Source: Limnomonas spitsbergensis (Eukaryota; Chlorophyta; Chlorophyceae; Chlamydomonadales). Taken from it: a stretch of DNA of 64,000 bases. Positions 1 to 9,700 of the stretch are shown one piece after another. Each line of letters begins with the position of its first letter. The first letter of the stretch is position 1. Both the position numbers and the translations under genes were made by a program. Below the pieces are notes generated by a model, which was not told where the DNA came from, searched no databases, and saw nothing but the letters and a program-made list of their open reading frames with translations. Where the stretch lies: the NCBI GenBank assembly GCA_037349105.1, contig JAYJMM010000039.1:7532501-7596500 (forward strand), given 5' to 3'.

Positions 1-335
1 AAGCCCCTGCTCAAGCGCACAGAGACCCCCATCAGAAGCAGACAAACGGGGTACTCACCGGCAAGATCAAGCCCATCCCCCAGGTCCTGTCAGCTATGTC
101 AGCCCCCACCCCCTGCTTCAGCCGCACGACTCCCGACGTGATGAGCCGGTTCTCCTCCCACGCATTCATGTCCTTGTCAAGCTCATTTGCGCGCTTGGTC
201 GCCGCCAGCGACATGACTTTACCGTCCTTGCGCACAGGTCTGCCACGCGCTTGTCAAAGAACTTGGTGTCGCCAACAAACTTCTTATTTGCTTCTCCATC
301 CGGAGGAGCCACGGTGCCAAACTTTGGCATCATAC
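1..335 (-). pseudogene. PRP16: PRP16 copy alpha: N-terminal exon fragment
   Basis: This is the right-hand end of a PRP16 (DHX38-type spliceosomal DEAH helicase) copy that continues off the left edge. The exon runs on the minus strand from about 335 (after an AG acceptor) to a GTGAG donor at 54-58. It encodes the conserved N-terminal linker, seen as MNAWEENRLITSGVVRL. Compared with the delta copy at 54886-55158, about 10 bp is missing just upstream of the RKDGKV segment, so the two halves of the exon are in different frames. The same lesion is in copy gamma (42405-42681), with which this segment is almost identical. Unlike beta and delta, it keeps the GT splice donor. Family assignment is by comparison with the remaining exons in copies beta to epsilon. 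Confidence 0.75.
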
Positions 336-435
336 CTGAAACGGGATAGAAGACACAGGCGTTGTTTAAGGTTTAGGGCTCAGGAATATAACACATCAGT
401 TGAGGCATTGATACACAGGCCAGACCCTAAATCTC

Positions 436-987
436 CCCTTAAGAAGGCTTGGCACCAGCCGGTGTCAACAATTATTTCGGAATCACAGCCCATGGAACGC
501 CCCGGCTTCTTCATCAGCTTGAAGGTTCTATGATTCTAACGACAAAATGCCTGTTGAGCACATGATTTCATGCCCCTTCCAGCACAATGATCGTCCTGGG
601 GAGGCAAATTGGGCTTTCCATCCCCCAGTTTATGGCTGGCCTCCTGTCCCTGCCCCTTACCATGCAAAGTGCCAGATGACCCTGCCAGCAACGCGATGCT
701 CAAGCATGTTGGTCAAGAAGTACCTTCCAGACATTACCACAACCCAAAGAGAGGAAGAAACCCGGTAAAGAAACCGACGCAAAAAAATAGGCTTTGAAGG
801 GAGTACGGCAAGGGTTCCCTACATTCTTCTTTTTTCGGTCCAACTCTCGTCACTGCAAAACTGCGCAACGCACACTGGGGCACTGTGCTCACCAACATAC
901 ATTTAAATTCGGCATTTGAACATGCTCTGTTCGCCTCAGTGACTTATTATATCGTGGATATCATCGTGATATCTGTGAGCAGGGGCT
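436..987. other. flank with no recognisable gene
   Basis: Similarity to the delta copy stops near 435. From here on the flank is shared only with 42782-43333. Short frames occur on both strands, but none has splice signals or protein character that I can support. Confidence 0.5.
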
Positions 988-1257
988 GTGAGATATCCTG
1001 CAAAACAATATACAAGCATAGACTCTGTTATGACATTTCGTTCTAAAGCCGTATGGAAGGGCGAGCCTATCGGGAAGCTACCACTCCTGACTCGGCAAGA
1101 CGCCTATGAGTGCAGCTCGATCTTGGATGCATGCGTGGAAGAGCTCCTCAAGAAAAGCATCTACGATTACGGCTGGCGTGACTACTACAGGATGCTTTGT
1201 TTTGTCCAGGAACAGTGGGACAAGTTCCCACCCCTGCCCCCTGAGCCACCTTCCTTC
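988..1257 (+). CDS. candidate exon of an unidentified gene
   Basis: An open plus-strand segment of about 90 codons ends exactly at a consensus donor (GTGAGTG from 1258). The peptide has ordinary composition, including LLTRQDAYECSSILDACVEE and YDYGWRDYYRMLCFVQEQWD, rather than the low-complexity look of chance frames nearby. I do not recognise a family. The upstream acceptor is not defined, so the ATG at 988 may not be the true exon start, and no partner exon could be placed downstream with confidence. The segment is repeated at 43334-43603. It is either the remnant of a gene whose other exons lie elsewhere or a chance open frame. Confidence 0.3.
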
Positions 1258-2480
1258 TGTGAGTGTGTATTCATTCGCTCTGCGACTTTGTCTTTGCGAG
1301 TCATTCCTGAAGTCCTGATGATGAGCGCCGCGCCTCCCATGCAGTACACTCCTGTTGGCTCGCCATGTTCGGAGCTGCACAGCCCTCAGCATTCCAGCAT
1401 GATCCCTGCCACGGCCTTCCTGCCGAGGAGCAGTTGCGAGTACCTCTCCTGGCATGAGGAAAGACATCAGAAAAAGCTCGGTCGGAATCCCAGCTTCTAT
1501 CGGCACTGCAACCCGGTGACCAGGCCCGGTGACTGCAACCTTCTCATTTCCAGGCTACCACACGAGGCTGCCGTCTTGCTTCCTTTTCCCACTCAGCCCG
1601 CGTGTCGCTCAGGAGCAAGGCCATGCGGTCTCAATAGCTGGCCTAGGCAGCCGTGATGAGATGAACCAAGTACCCCATCTGGAGAGCTTTGAATATTTCA
1701 GGGTTTCCAGTGTAGATTGTGTTTAAATGTGTAAGGCTCTGCAGCTACCAAAAGGATACCCCCCCTCTTTGGCTCCACTCCACTCTCACCCTGTTGGTGC
1801 AGCTGGGTATGGTGCACAATGGCCATGCAGCACGCCAGCCTAAACCGTGTCTGCTGCCTCTTTGGCAGTGTTATGTAAAACAATGATGCGCCATGTCATC
1901 CCTGCATGGCACAAGGGGCGGGCTCATTTGTGGCATGCGGAGCCATGGCCACCATGGGATAGTTATTTTTGTGTTTGTGGAATGTTTGTGGCCCACCGAC
2001 CAACACATGTCTTAGGAGGGCCTTGTCCTAATAATCCCATCTTGGCTGCTTCTATATCAGCATCCGCAGGTTCAGGCTCACAAGCTGTTTTCAGTGTGAC
2101 TCCACTTTTGTTTTCCTGGGTGCCTTTACCTTAGGCATTCAGGTTACCTCAACGTCTTGTTTTCCTCCAATTTCAGAAAATAATAGTGCACTGAACATCT
2201 TTTTCTCCGTTCAATTTCCTGACATGCACAGATATTTAGACGGCTGACTAATCAATCATGTAGATTTTTTGACCGGCAGGGGGTCTCGATTTAATTTTAA
2301 AATGATACCGTCACCTCTAAGTGATGATACTGGCAGACAAATAATTGTGTATCGTTCGTGCAATCCCAGCTTGCTATCATCATACCGGTATTGACCCGGG
2401 GGTAGAGAAGCCCCCAAAACCACGCAGCTGTTGCGCCTTTGATTGTAAGTGATAAGCCAGCAATGAACGACAAGGCATCA
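1258..2480. other. flank with no supported gene
   Basis: Nothing is firmly identified. The frame continuing past 1258 runs into intron-like sequence. The DNA becomes A+T richer towards 2150-2450, up to the retroelement insertion point. It is duplicated at 43604-44827 with only scattered differences, for example one extra T in the T run after 44510. Confidence 0.5.
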
Positions 2481-2484
2481 CCGC
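2481..2484. repeat. target-site duplication, left (CCGC)
   Basis: CCGC directly precedes the TGTCAC end of the element and is repeated at 21911-21914 after its GCGACA end. The uninterrupted locus at 44828-44831 has CCGC once. The terminal A of the element also matches the base before CCGC in the flank, so 5 bp is possible. Confidence 0.88.
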
Positions 2485-2546
2485 TGTCACGGTATAATGC
2501 AGTATACGTGCCAAAACCGTAGGGGCCGCTGACGCGTCCCCGTAGA

Positions 2547-2567
2547 CTCCGCAGCTTCCCTGCGGAG
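2547..2567. promoter_or_regulatory. hairpin in repeat A
   Basis: An 8-bp perfect stem (CTCCGCAG / CTGCGGAG) closes a 5-base loop and is followed by C- and T-runs at about 2568-2577. The same hairpin is in A2 near 21407-21427. Its role is unknown. Hairpin plus T-run could affect transcript ends or strand transfer. Confidence 0.5.
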
Positions 2568-2650
2568 CCCCCTTTTTAGGGTTAGGAGCCCAGCTTCCCA
2601 CTTTCGGGAAGGTCTGAGGCAGGGTTTCCCGTACTCAGTGCATAGGGCTT

Positions 2651-2672
2651 GCCGGGACCTTTGAATCCCGGC
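2651..2672. promoter_or_regulatory. second hairpin in repeat A
   Basis: GCCGGGA and TCCCGGC form a 7-bp stem around an 8-base loop. The sequence is duplicated in A2 near 21511-21532. Function is not known. Confidence 0.45.
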
Positions 2673-2688
2673 TTGCACGCTTGACGTT

Positions 2689-2712
2689 CACTTCGTTCCT
2701 TTTAAGTGGACA
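2689..2712 (+). repeat. 24-bp inverted repeat, arm in A1
   Basis: Perfect reverse complement of 3128-3151 in the leader, with a 415-bp loop. The same 24 bp recurs in A2 at 21549-21572. RNA starting upstream of this point could fold A1 onto the leader. Confidence 0.85.
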
Positions 2713-2810
2713 GGCCTCTATTTGTAACCAGCACCGGCTAGATCTCGGAGACCTACCCAGTGAAGTGCATCAAAGCCAGTACCACTAAGCCAGTCAAGCC
2801 TAGAACAGCG

Positions 2811-3794
2811 ACCCCGCCATCTAGCAAGCACGAGAACACCTAACCCGAAGCCCAGCCCTACCTAGGACCACGTCGTCCGCAGTCTACGGCTACGGCTTCG
2901 CCCGCTACACGCGGTAAGTGACTCATAACGACCTGCAGGGTTCGCGACCCGACAGGCCTTTAGTCGCAGCTCTACAAGCGACCAGATCCACGCCTGTCAT
3001 CTAGAAGTTCCAGCCACAGCTTAACGCGCTGCGCATTCGCGGCCAGCGTGTAGACGCTGAGTCCGCCCGTAGGTGTCCGCCACTCAGTGGGGAAGAAGTC
3101 CACCACGGACCAGAAGCAACCATCGCGTGTCCACTTAAAAGGAACGAAGTGGGTCTAAGCCTGATCAGCTTGATCCAGCGAATCCTGCTAAAGGTGCATG
3201 TGCTGTGAACTTGAATTTCTTTTTGAAGGCAGTGATCTACCTTGGACAGCTCAAAATCACTTAGCAGAGGATTCTCCATAGAACCCAAGTCAATTCCTGC
3301 TTGCGCTGGGCGTGGCAACCCAGAAGCAGACGTAGCTTGAAGATCAGGCTGTGGAGTTATAAACCCAGCTGATATTACCTGTGCACGTGGCCTGCATCCG
3401 TGGTAGAGTGCACAGCCTGCGTGTTGACAGAAGTGAGCAAGGATCTGGGATCCGAGTTTAAAAGCAGGCAACCCAAGACTGTGTGCAGGAATATCCGAAG
3501 CTGCAGATTGCAGCCTGAGCAGGCCCTGCGGAGATCGAGGAGGAAGCTGCGCGACGAATCAGCGGAGGAATAGCGGACGAGACCAGCAAGATAGCGGACG
3601 AGACAGCAGTCCAGAAGGTGAAAATATCCGCCAGAACCAGGTTAAAAAAAATTTACCCGTGCTTGACCTGTCTAGCAACGCCTAACCAGCCTGCAGAAGG
3701 TAGAGGAGAACGGAAGCAGGCTTTGAGCCAGTGACCTGCTGCTGTGAGCCCACACAGCGAGCCGGCACGGCTGCTCAGCACCCAGCAATAGAAA
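2811..3794 (+). other. retroelement 5' leader
   Basis: 984 bp lie between A1 and the ORF. No TGG-type primer-binding site complementary to a tRNA 3' end is apparent right after A1. A strong splice-donor consensus (GGTAAGTG) lies at 2913-2920, so the leader may be spliced before the ORF. Positions 3128-3151 are the perfect reverse complement of 2689-2712 in A1. The minus strand of 3000-3160 has protein-like character in one frame. An in-frame TAG at 3789-3791 closes the reading frame just before the start codon. Confidence 0.6.
3128..3151 (-). repeat. 24-bp inverted repeat, arm in leader
   Basis: Perfect reverse complement of 2689-2712. It is the only internal stretch I found that pairs with the terminal repeat. 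Confidence 0.85.
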
Positions 3795-6700
3795 ATGCAG
3801 GACGCAGTGGTAGATCATGATCGTCACCTGCATCCAGAGGCTGCAAGACGCAGTGCACGAGTGAGAGGAATGGAACCAGGCAATGACCCCATGACACCCA
3901 TCAATGCAGCCGTAGCAGAGGAAGCTAGGCTAATTGCCATTGGGTTGTCAGATGGTGAATATGCAGGCATAATGGAAAACAAGGTCCAAGGGGCCGACAG
4001 CACCCTAGCCTTGGATGAGGATATGGTGCAGGTTCAAGTGACGCGCAGGGGTATCGGACGAGGCGGCATAGCGCGCATACCCCCTGGCCCAAGCCAGGAG
4101 GACGAGCAATGGCCGGTTCCCGACGATGAGTCCCTGGACCCGACCTCAGAGCCACCCACTGTGAGGTCTCAGACCGGTGGTGTAGGAGAGGGTGGCGGGC
4201 CAGCACGACCTCCGGATGACCTGCCTGCGGAGGCAGAAAGGGAAGGAGGCAAGGCTGAGCCCAGACCAGACCAGGAGCCCCAGCTTGAACCCACAGGGGT
4301 CAAGGGGATGGTCCAGTCAACAGTGGTCAGGATGGAGCGGACGAGATCCAGCGAACAGCAGTCCCAAGGGGAGTCAGCGGAAACAACAGGGAGGCCACGG
4401 GAGCTGCAGAAATACAGCGACACACAAGCCACGACAATGCAGGCTACCAGAATATGGCAGCCGCAGGCTGAGCCACACGCCAAGGTAGTGCCGCCAGATC
4501 AGCACGGAAGAATGCAGGCGCCAACGGGAATCCCGCCCAGGCCAGATCCGCACAGGGTGAAACAGGCAAGGCCGCCCCGTATCCCGGCAGAGGAAGCAAC
4601 AGAGGCGTCAACGTACGGCACACCCCAGTCCAGGTTCCCGGCCAGTGCAAATAGGCCAAGCCAGGAGACCGTGGCAGAGGGCACCAGCAGGGAAAAGGAG
4701 GACAGCGGCCAGGCCCATAGCCTTTACGGATATTTCAGCAATCCAGAGTGGACGCCCATCCCAGGAGAACGGCGCCCGGCAGCGGGAGAACGCGCAGGGA
4801 CCATAAGCCAGCCGGGTGCAGCAGAGCCACCAGGACTCCAGCCCATTGGATGGGCAGACATCCTGCAATGGGCAGGGCGGCTATGGCAGCAGGTGTGCTC
4901 CAAGTGTTTCGTCCACCTCAGCGATCAGGCCCGGGCTATCAAGGAGTTCCAAAGCCACCACTTGGCGGAATGGGCAACAAAGGCCCTTATGGGCATCCCG
5001 CACACGGGACAGGACCGAGCAACGCTGCTGGCGGCCCTGCGCAGAGTGTCCAGAGGACCAGCAGGGCCAGAGGCGGCTCTGGCTGTCAAAGCCTTTGCCG
5101 ACAAGTGGTGCAGCGGCACAGCAGGGGATCTGGAGGAGCCCGAATCAGAGCAGGAGGAGCTCGAGGAGTGGGAAGGGTTCGAGGCATCCAGGCTACAGCA
5201 AGATGACCGCAGGGAGGGGCAATGGCAGCAGCAGACGGAAGGGACCGTTCCTGTTGCACGACAGGCCAGATGGGAGAGCCTGGAAGCCAGCAGTGAGCCC
5301 AGCCTCCGAAACCAGCGGCTAGACGTAGAGCGCAGACCCAGACCCAGCAGCCCAGCGGCCAGCGAACAGCCCAGGGCAACCAGCTTCCAGCAGGACCCAG
5401 CGCCAAGGAGGGCCAGCAGGCAAGAATCTCACGACTTGTTGCGCTTCGTAGATCAGCACAGTGGCCAGGAAAGCCAGGTGGATCACATTGCTGAGTTCCT
5501 GCGAGGACAAGCAGCGCAGGCACGAGGCAGGCCGGAGAGGAGCCAAGGCCCCAGCCAAGGAAGGAGGGTCGTTCAGGAAATCAACCCGGCGGGCCCCACG
5601 GGGGGAGACTACCAGCAAAGACAGGAAAGCAGGGACGACTGCCTGTCAGCTTCCGAGGCAAGGGAGTACACAGGTGGAACGCAGCCCAGCAGGCATAGCA
5701 GCTACCAGCCCAGCAGGCAGGCAGAGTCAGAAGGGGGTAGGAGCCAGGACCCGGCAAGGCAGCCTTCGGAGGGCAGTAGGCCATCCGGTAGAAGGCAATC
5801 CCACCTGAGCGCGGACCGCAGAGACCAGCGGGATCGGCGCAGGCAGAGCCCAACCAGGAACGGCGGCGGCGGATCTGGCTCGGACCCCAGCATGTCAAGC
5901 TCGGAGGATACAGAGGGGCGCGGCCCAGGCCCCAGCAGGGAATCTGCAAGGCGCAGAAGGGAAAGGATAGCCCAAGAGCAGGCGGAGACAAACATACGGC
6001 TGCAGCAACAGATGATCCTGCAGTTGGCTGGTGGAACGCGGTTCACCAAGATCCCCAACATTCAGGGCAACGTGCCAGTGCTGGACATGTCCCACCCGGG
6101 GGCAGTCGCAGCCAGGCAATACTGCCAGGCCTGCAGCTCTTGGGGCTCGCACAACCGCCTGGCTTTATCGGACGAGCCGCCAGCCCTGGCTGTGGTGGCT
6201 GGCGAGATTGCAGGATCTTGCCAGTCTCCTTCAGCCATGGCCCTGTTGGTCCGCTCCTTGGTGGATATGTGGACAGCCAAGCCGGCCTGCGTGGGCCCAC
6301 TGGTGGTCGCCATACGATCAGCGCCGCAAGGAGACAAAGCTTCCAGGGAGGTCGAGCGGATCCGGGAAGCATGGAGAGCCCCAGTGGAGGAGCCGACCTG
6401 TGAGGTGTCCTTGCTAACCTTGTGGATCAGGGTGGTCCAAAGGGAGGTGGGCAAGCCGACTTCAGATGAGAGGGCAGCAATCACCGGCCTGAAACTCGGG
6501 GTCAAGACCACCTTGGACCCAGGCGTCAAGCCAGAGGAGACAGTGGAGGCATTCGCCTTCCGAGTCATGTCTACAGCAGAGCTGTTGCAAATCTCCAGAG
6601 ACGCAGTGGACCACTTCGGCAGGAGGCATTCGGTAGCCCACATGTTCTACGAAGGGCTGCCAGGGGCAGTCAGGGTGAAGCTGACAGCGTTCATCATGAC

Positions 6701-9700
6701 CGTGCCAGGATACCTGCACATGACAGACGAGGCCCAGGTAGAGGTTCTGACGCAGCAGGTACTGCTGTGGGAGAGGTTCGCCCTGGAATTGGGGGACCTG
6801 GCTGCCATGGACTCCAGGCAAGGACCAGGAGACCATCAGCAGAGGAGCCAGGGGGAGCAACAGGCGGGGCGCGGCAGGCGGGATCGGCCCAGCCAGTGGG
6901 AAGCCAGGCCCAGAGGGGATGGACCAGGGGTTGCGCCATACCAGAACAGCAGCCAGCCTGCCAGGCAGGAAAGCAGAGCCAAGGGCGTCACGTGGGCCGA
7001 CCAAGCCACAGCCTTGACAACCAGCACCCACAGCGCTGGGAGCGCCCCCAAAGCCTGCTTCCAATGCGGCAGCCTGGACCACCTGGCCAGGGACTGCAGG
7101 ACTCCCAGGGCTCGAGATGAACGCCGCCCTGCCCCCCTGGCCACTGACATCACCACGGGGCAGGCACGGCCGCCTCAACAGCAGTATCCACCGCCTCCAA
7201 GACCACAGGGGCCACCCGTGAACAGGACCTACGACAGGAACCAAGGAGGCAGGCCGGCCCAGAGGCAGCCGCAGGGGCAGGCGGGGCATGGCCAGCAGTC
7301 CGCTCATCTGTCTCACCTTTCTGGCCCCTCCGAGCTCGCTGAGCCGGATGGGTGGCACCAAACGGTGGCCGAAATGCTCAGCGAGTCCGTGGCCCTCCTA
7401 ACGCAGGTTGGGCTGGCACCTAAGCCTGGAGAGTACAAGCAGGCAGCCCACAACGCCAGGCCGCGGTCCTTTAGACCCTCCTCTAGCAGTGAGGAGGAGG
7501 AGGAGCCACTGGCTGTTGAACACCCTTCCAGGAAGGGAGAGAAAAGGCTTGCTCTTAGGCGACTAGCTGACGGCCTGTGCGATGTCCGTGCGCAGGTGGG
7601 CTACATCAACGAACGACTTACAGCGCTGGCGCACACCACCATGCCCATGGGAGTCACGCCGGTCCGTGGTGAGCCGGGCTGGATAGGTCAGGGTCGTAAG
7701 ATCACCATCAGCCCGAGGCTACAATACTTCACAAACGACAGGCGAGATTACAGCCAGTGCGTAGGCCTCATGGTGAAAGGGAAGGTGCTGGTGGCCCAGA
7801 AGGCACTAATGGACACGGCATGTTCATGCCATGTCATCACCGTCAACATAGCAGAACAGCTGGTAGCCATGGGGGCCAAGCTGGTGAGGACGGATGAAAA
7901 GATCAGGACAACCGATAATGCAGGAGCAGACCTGTACGGGATTCTGTTCATCTACGTCGTATACGGGTATGGAAGCCCGAATGCGATCGTGGAGAAGGCA
8001 GCAGTCAGGGTGGTCAAGACGCCTCCTGACGCGTATGAGCACCTGGTAGGGAACCCCGAATTCCTCAAGTATGGGGGAATCCTAGAAGCCGCAGGGCGCC
8101 TCACCCTGTTCCCTCAAGGAGGAGCCGACGAGCTCACCCTGCCGCTAGAACTGATATCACCAGCAGGATCCCACCAGGCGGCCGCGGCAACCTGGGCAGG
8201 CTTGGACGACCCCGCCTGGGTGCCTGAAGAGTGGCCGGCAGATTGGGGCGAGATGAACCCAGACTTAACCCCACAATGTGCCATGGTGACAGGTACAGGC
8301 GGCCCTGCGACGCAAACTACAGTCGCCGCAAACCGTGTCACCCGTTTGCCCGCGGCAGAGGCACCGGCGACAGCACCAGAAGGGGACAGGCCGGCCAAGG
8401 CCAAAGGGGCCCGTGGCGCAGGTACTGAGGCAGCGCGCCAGCACGCAGGGAAAAAGGGAACCAACCCTGCTGCAGCGCCCGAGACAAACCCAGTAACCCT
8501 TACCCAAGCTCGCGCAGCGCCGGCGGACCCGGACGGTACCAGGGGTACCGGGAGCCGGTCCATCAGCGGAGACAAGGTCGGCAAAGCCATGGAGCCCCCC
8601 GTAGCAGCGCGGGACAAGGCAAGGCTAGCCATGGTACAGGAGCACACAGTCCGACAGGAGGTCAGGAGTGCCCTGCGCAACAGGGAAGGCACGTGCGCGT
8701 ACTGCGACATGCGCAGATCGCATTCAGACCAGGAATGCGAGCGGCGGCTAGGGGAGCTCCTGGAGAACGAGCCGGGCCAGGGGGCAGACACGCACAGCAG
8801 AGGCAGCTGCCAGCCAGGCTCCCCGGCTACGCACAATCAGGACACCAGCTCCAGCGATGAGGGAGTTACCGAATCAGAGACTGAGCTGCCGGCGGACAGG
8901 GGTGCGCCCGGGGCAGCCGTCATCAGCTGCCTGGAGGCCCGGGTCGAGGTCCTGAACAGAGCCATCCAGACCGCAGCCAGGCAGAGGATCGCCAGCAGGG
9001 AGGCAGACATTTATTCCTTCAAGACGGAACAGGCCCGGGCAATGGCGGACGGCGCCTCGGACAAGGAGATGGCCCGGTGGAAGGGCGAGTGCGCCAAGTG
9101 GATCATAGAGGTCAATGAGCTCAAAAAGAGGTACAAGGAGGAGTACAAGGGCACAAAAGCAGCCAGTGGGCCGGCCCCCCAGCGCCCCTGTGGAGCCCTG
9201 CGGGAGGCCTGCAGCGGGGCAAGGGAGGCCAGGCAGCAGCAGCCTGAGGCGGACACAACTATCGAGCCCCCACAGCAGGACGCAGCACCAAGCGATGGGG
9301 CCAGGGGAGGAGAGCAGGACGGCAAAGAAGGAACGTCCAGGGGTACGCCCACTGAGGTGCAGGAGGTTCTGAACGAGCTCGACGACCCTGCCCTAAGGGA
9401 GTACCCGGAGGATCTGATTCAGTCTCTAAGGGACAATAGCGCCAAGCCCAAGCAGAGAAATCTCCCCATGGCAAGGGCCAGCCGCACCCCCTCTCCACGG
9501 GCAAGGGAGCCAGGCAGCGGCCCAAGCAGCAACCCCGTCAGCGGCAGGGAGCCTAGGAGCGCCAGCGCCGCAGAGCGTCAGCCAAGGGGAAGGAGCCCAC
9601 GGCGCAGTAGCCACAGCAGGGAGCGGCGGGCTCCAAGCACCGAGCAGCTAAAAGGAATCCAGTGCAAGGACGAGCGCCGGCCGTACAGGCAGCCACCTCC

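Larger units (their letters stand above)
2485..2810 (+). repeat. split direct repeat A1 (left end)
   Basis: 326 bp, identical by eye to A2 at 21345-21670, starting TGTCACGG and ending TAGAACAGCG. A1 continues into the internal leader (ACCCCGCC), whereas A2 continues directly into B2 (TAAAGTAG). It contains two strong hairpins (2547-2567 and 2651-2672), a TATAAT-containing stretch near 2492, and one arm of a 24-bp inverted repeat (2689-2712). Confidence 0.93.

Noticed and set aside
2491..2497. TATAAT in repeat A as a promoter
   Set aside because: A bacterial-type hexamer in a eukaryotic context with no supporting initiator evidence; a real TATA role cannot be shown.
3001..3471. 156-codon minus-strand open frame in the retroelement leader
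   Set aside because: It crosses the inverted repeat, has no splice or start context and poor protein character in that frame. A different frame of the same strand looks more protein-like and is reported as a finding instead.
6462..7361. Long minus-strand open frames inside the gag-pol region (also 9648-10406 and 10863-12152)
   Set aside because: They are shadows of the G+C-rich sense frame: Pro/Ala/Leu/Gly-rich without domains, while the sense strand carries clear motifs.
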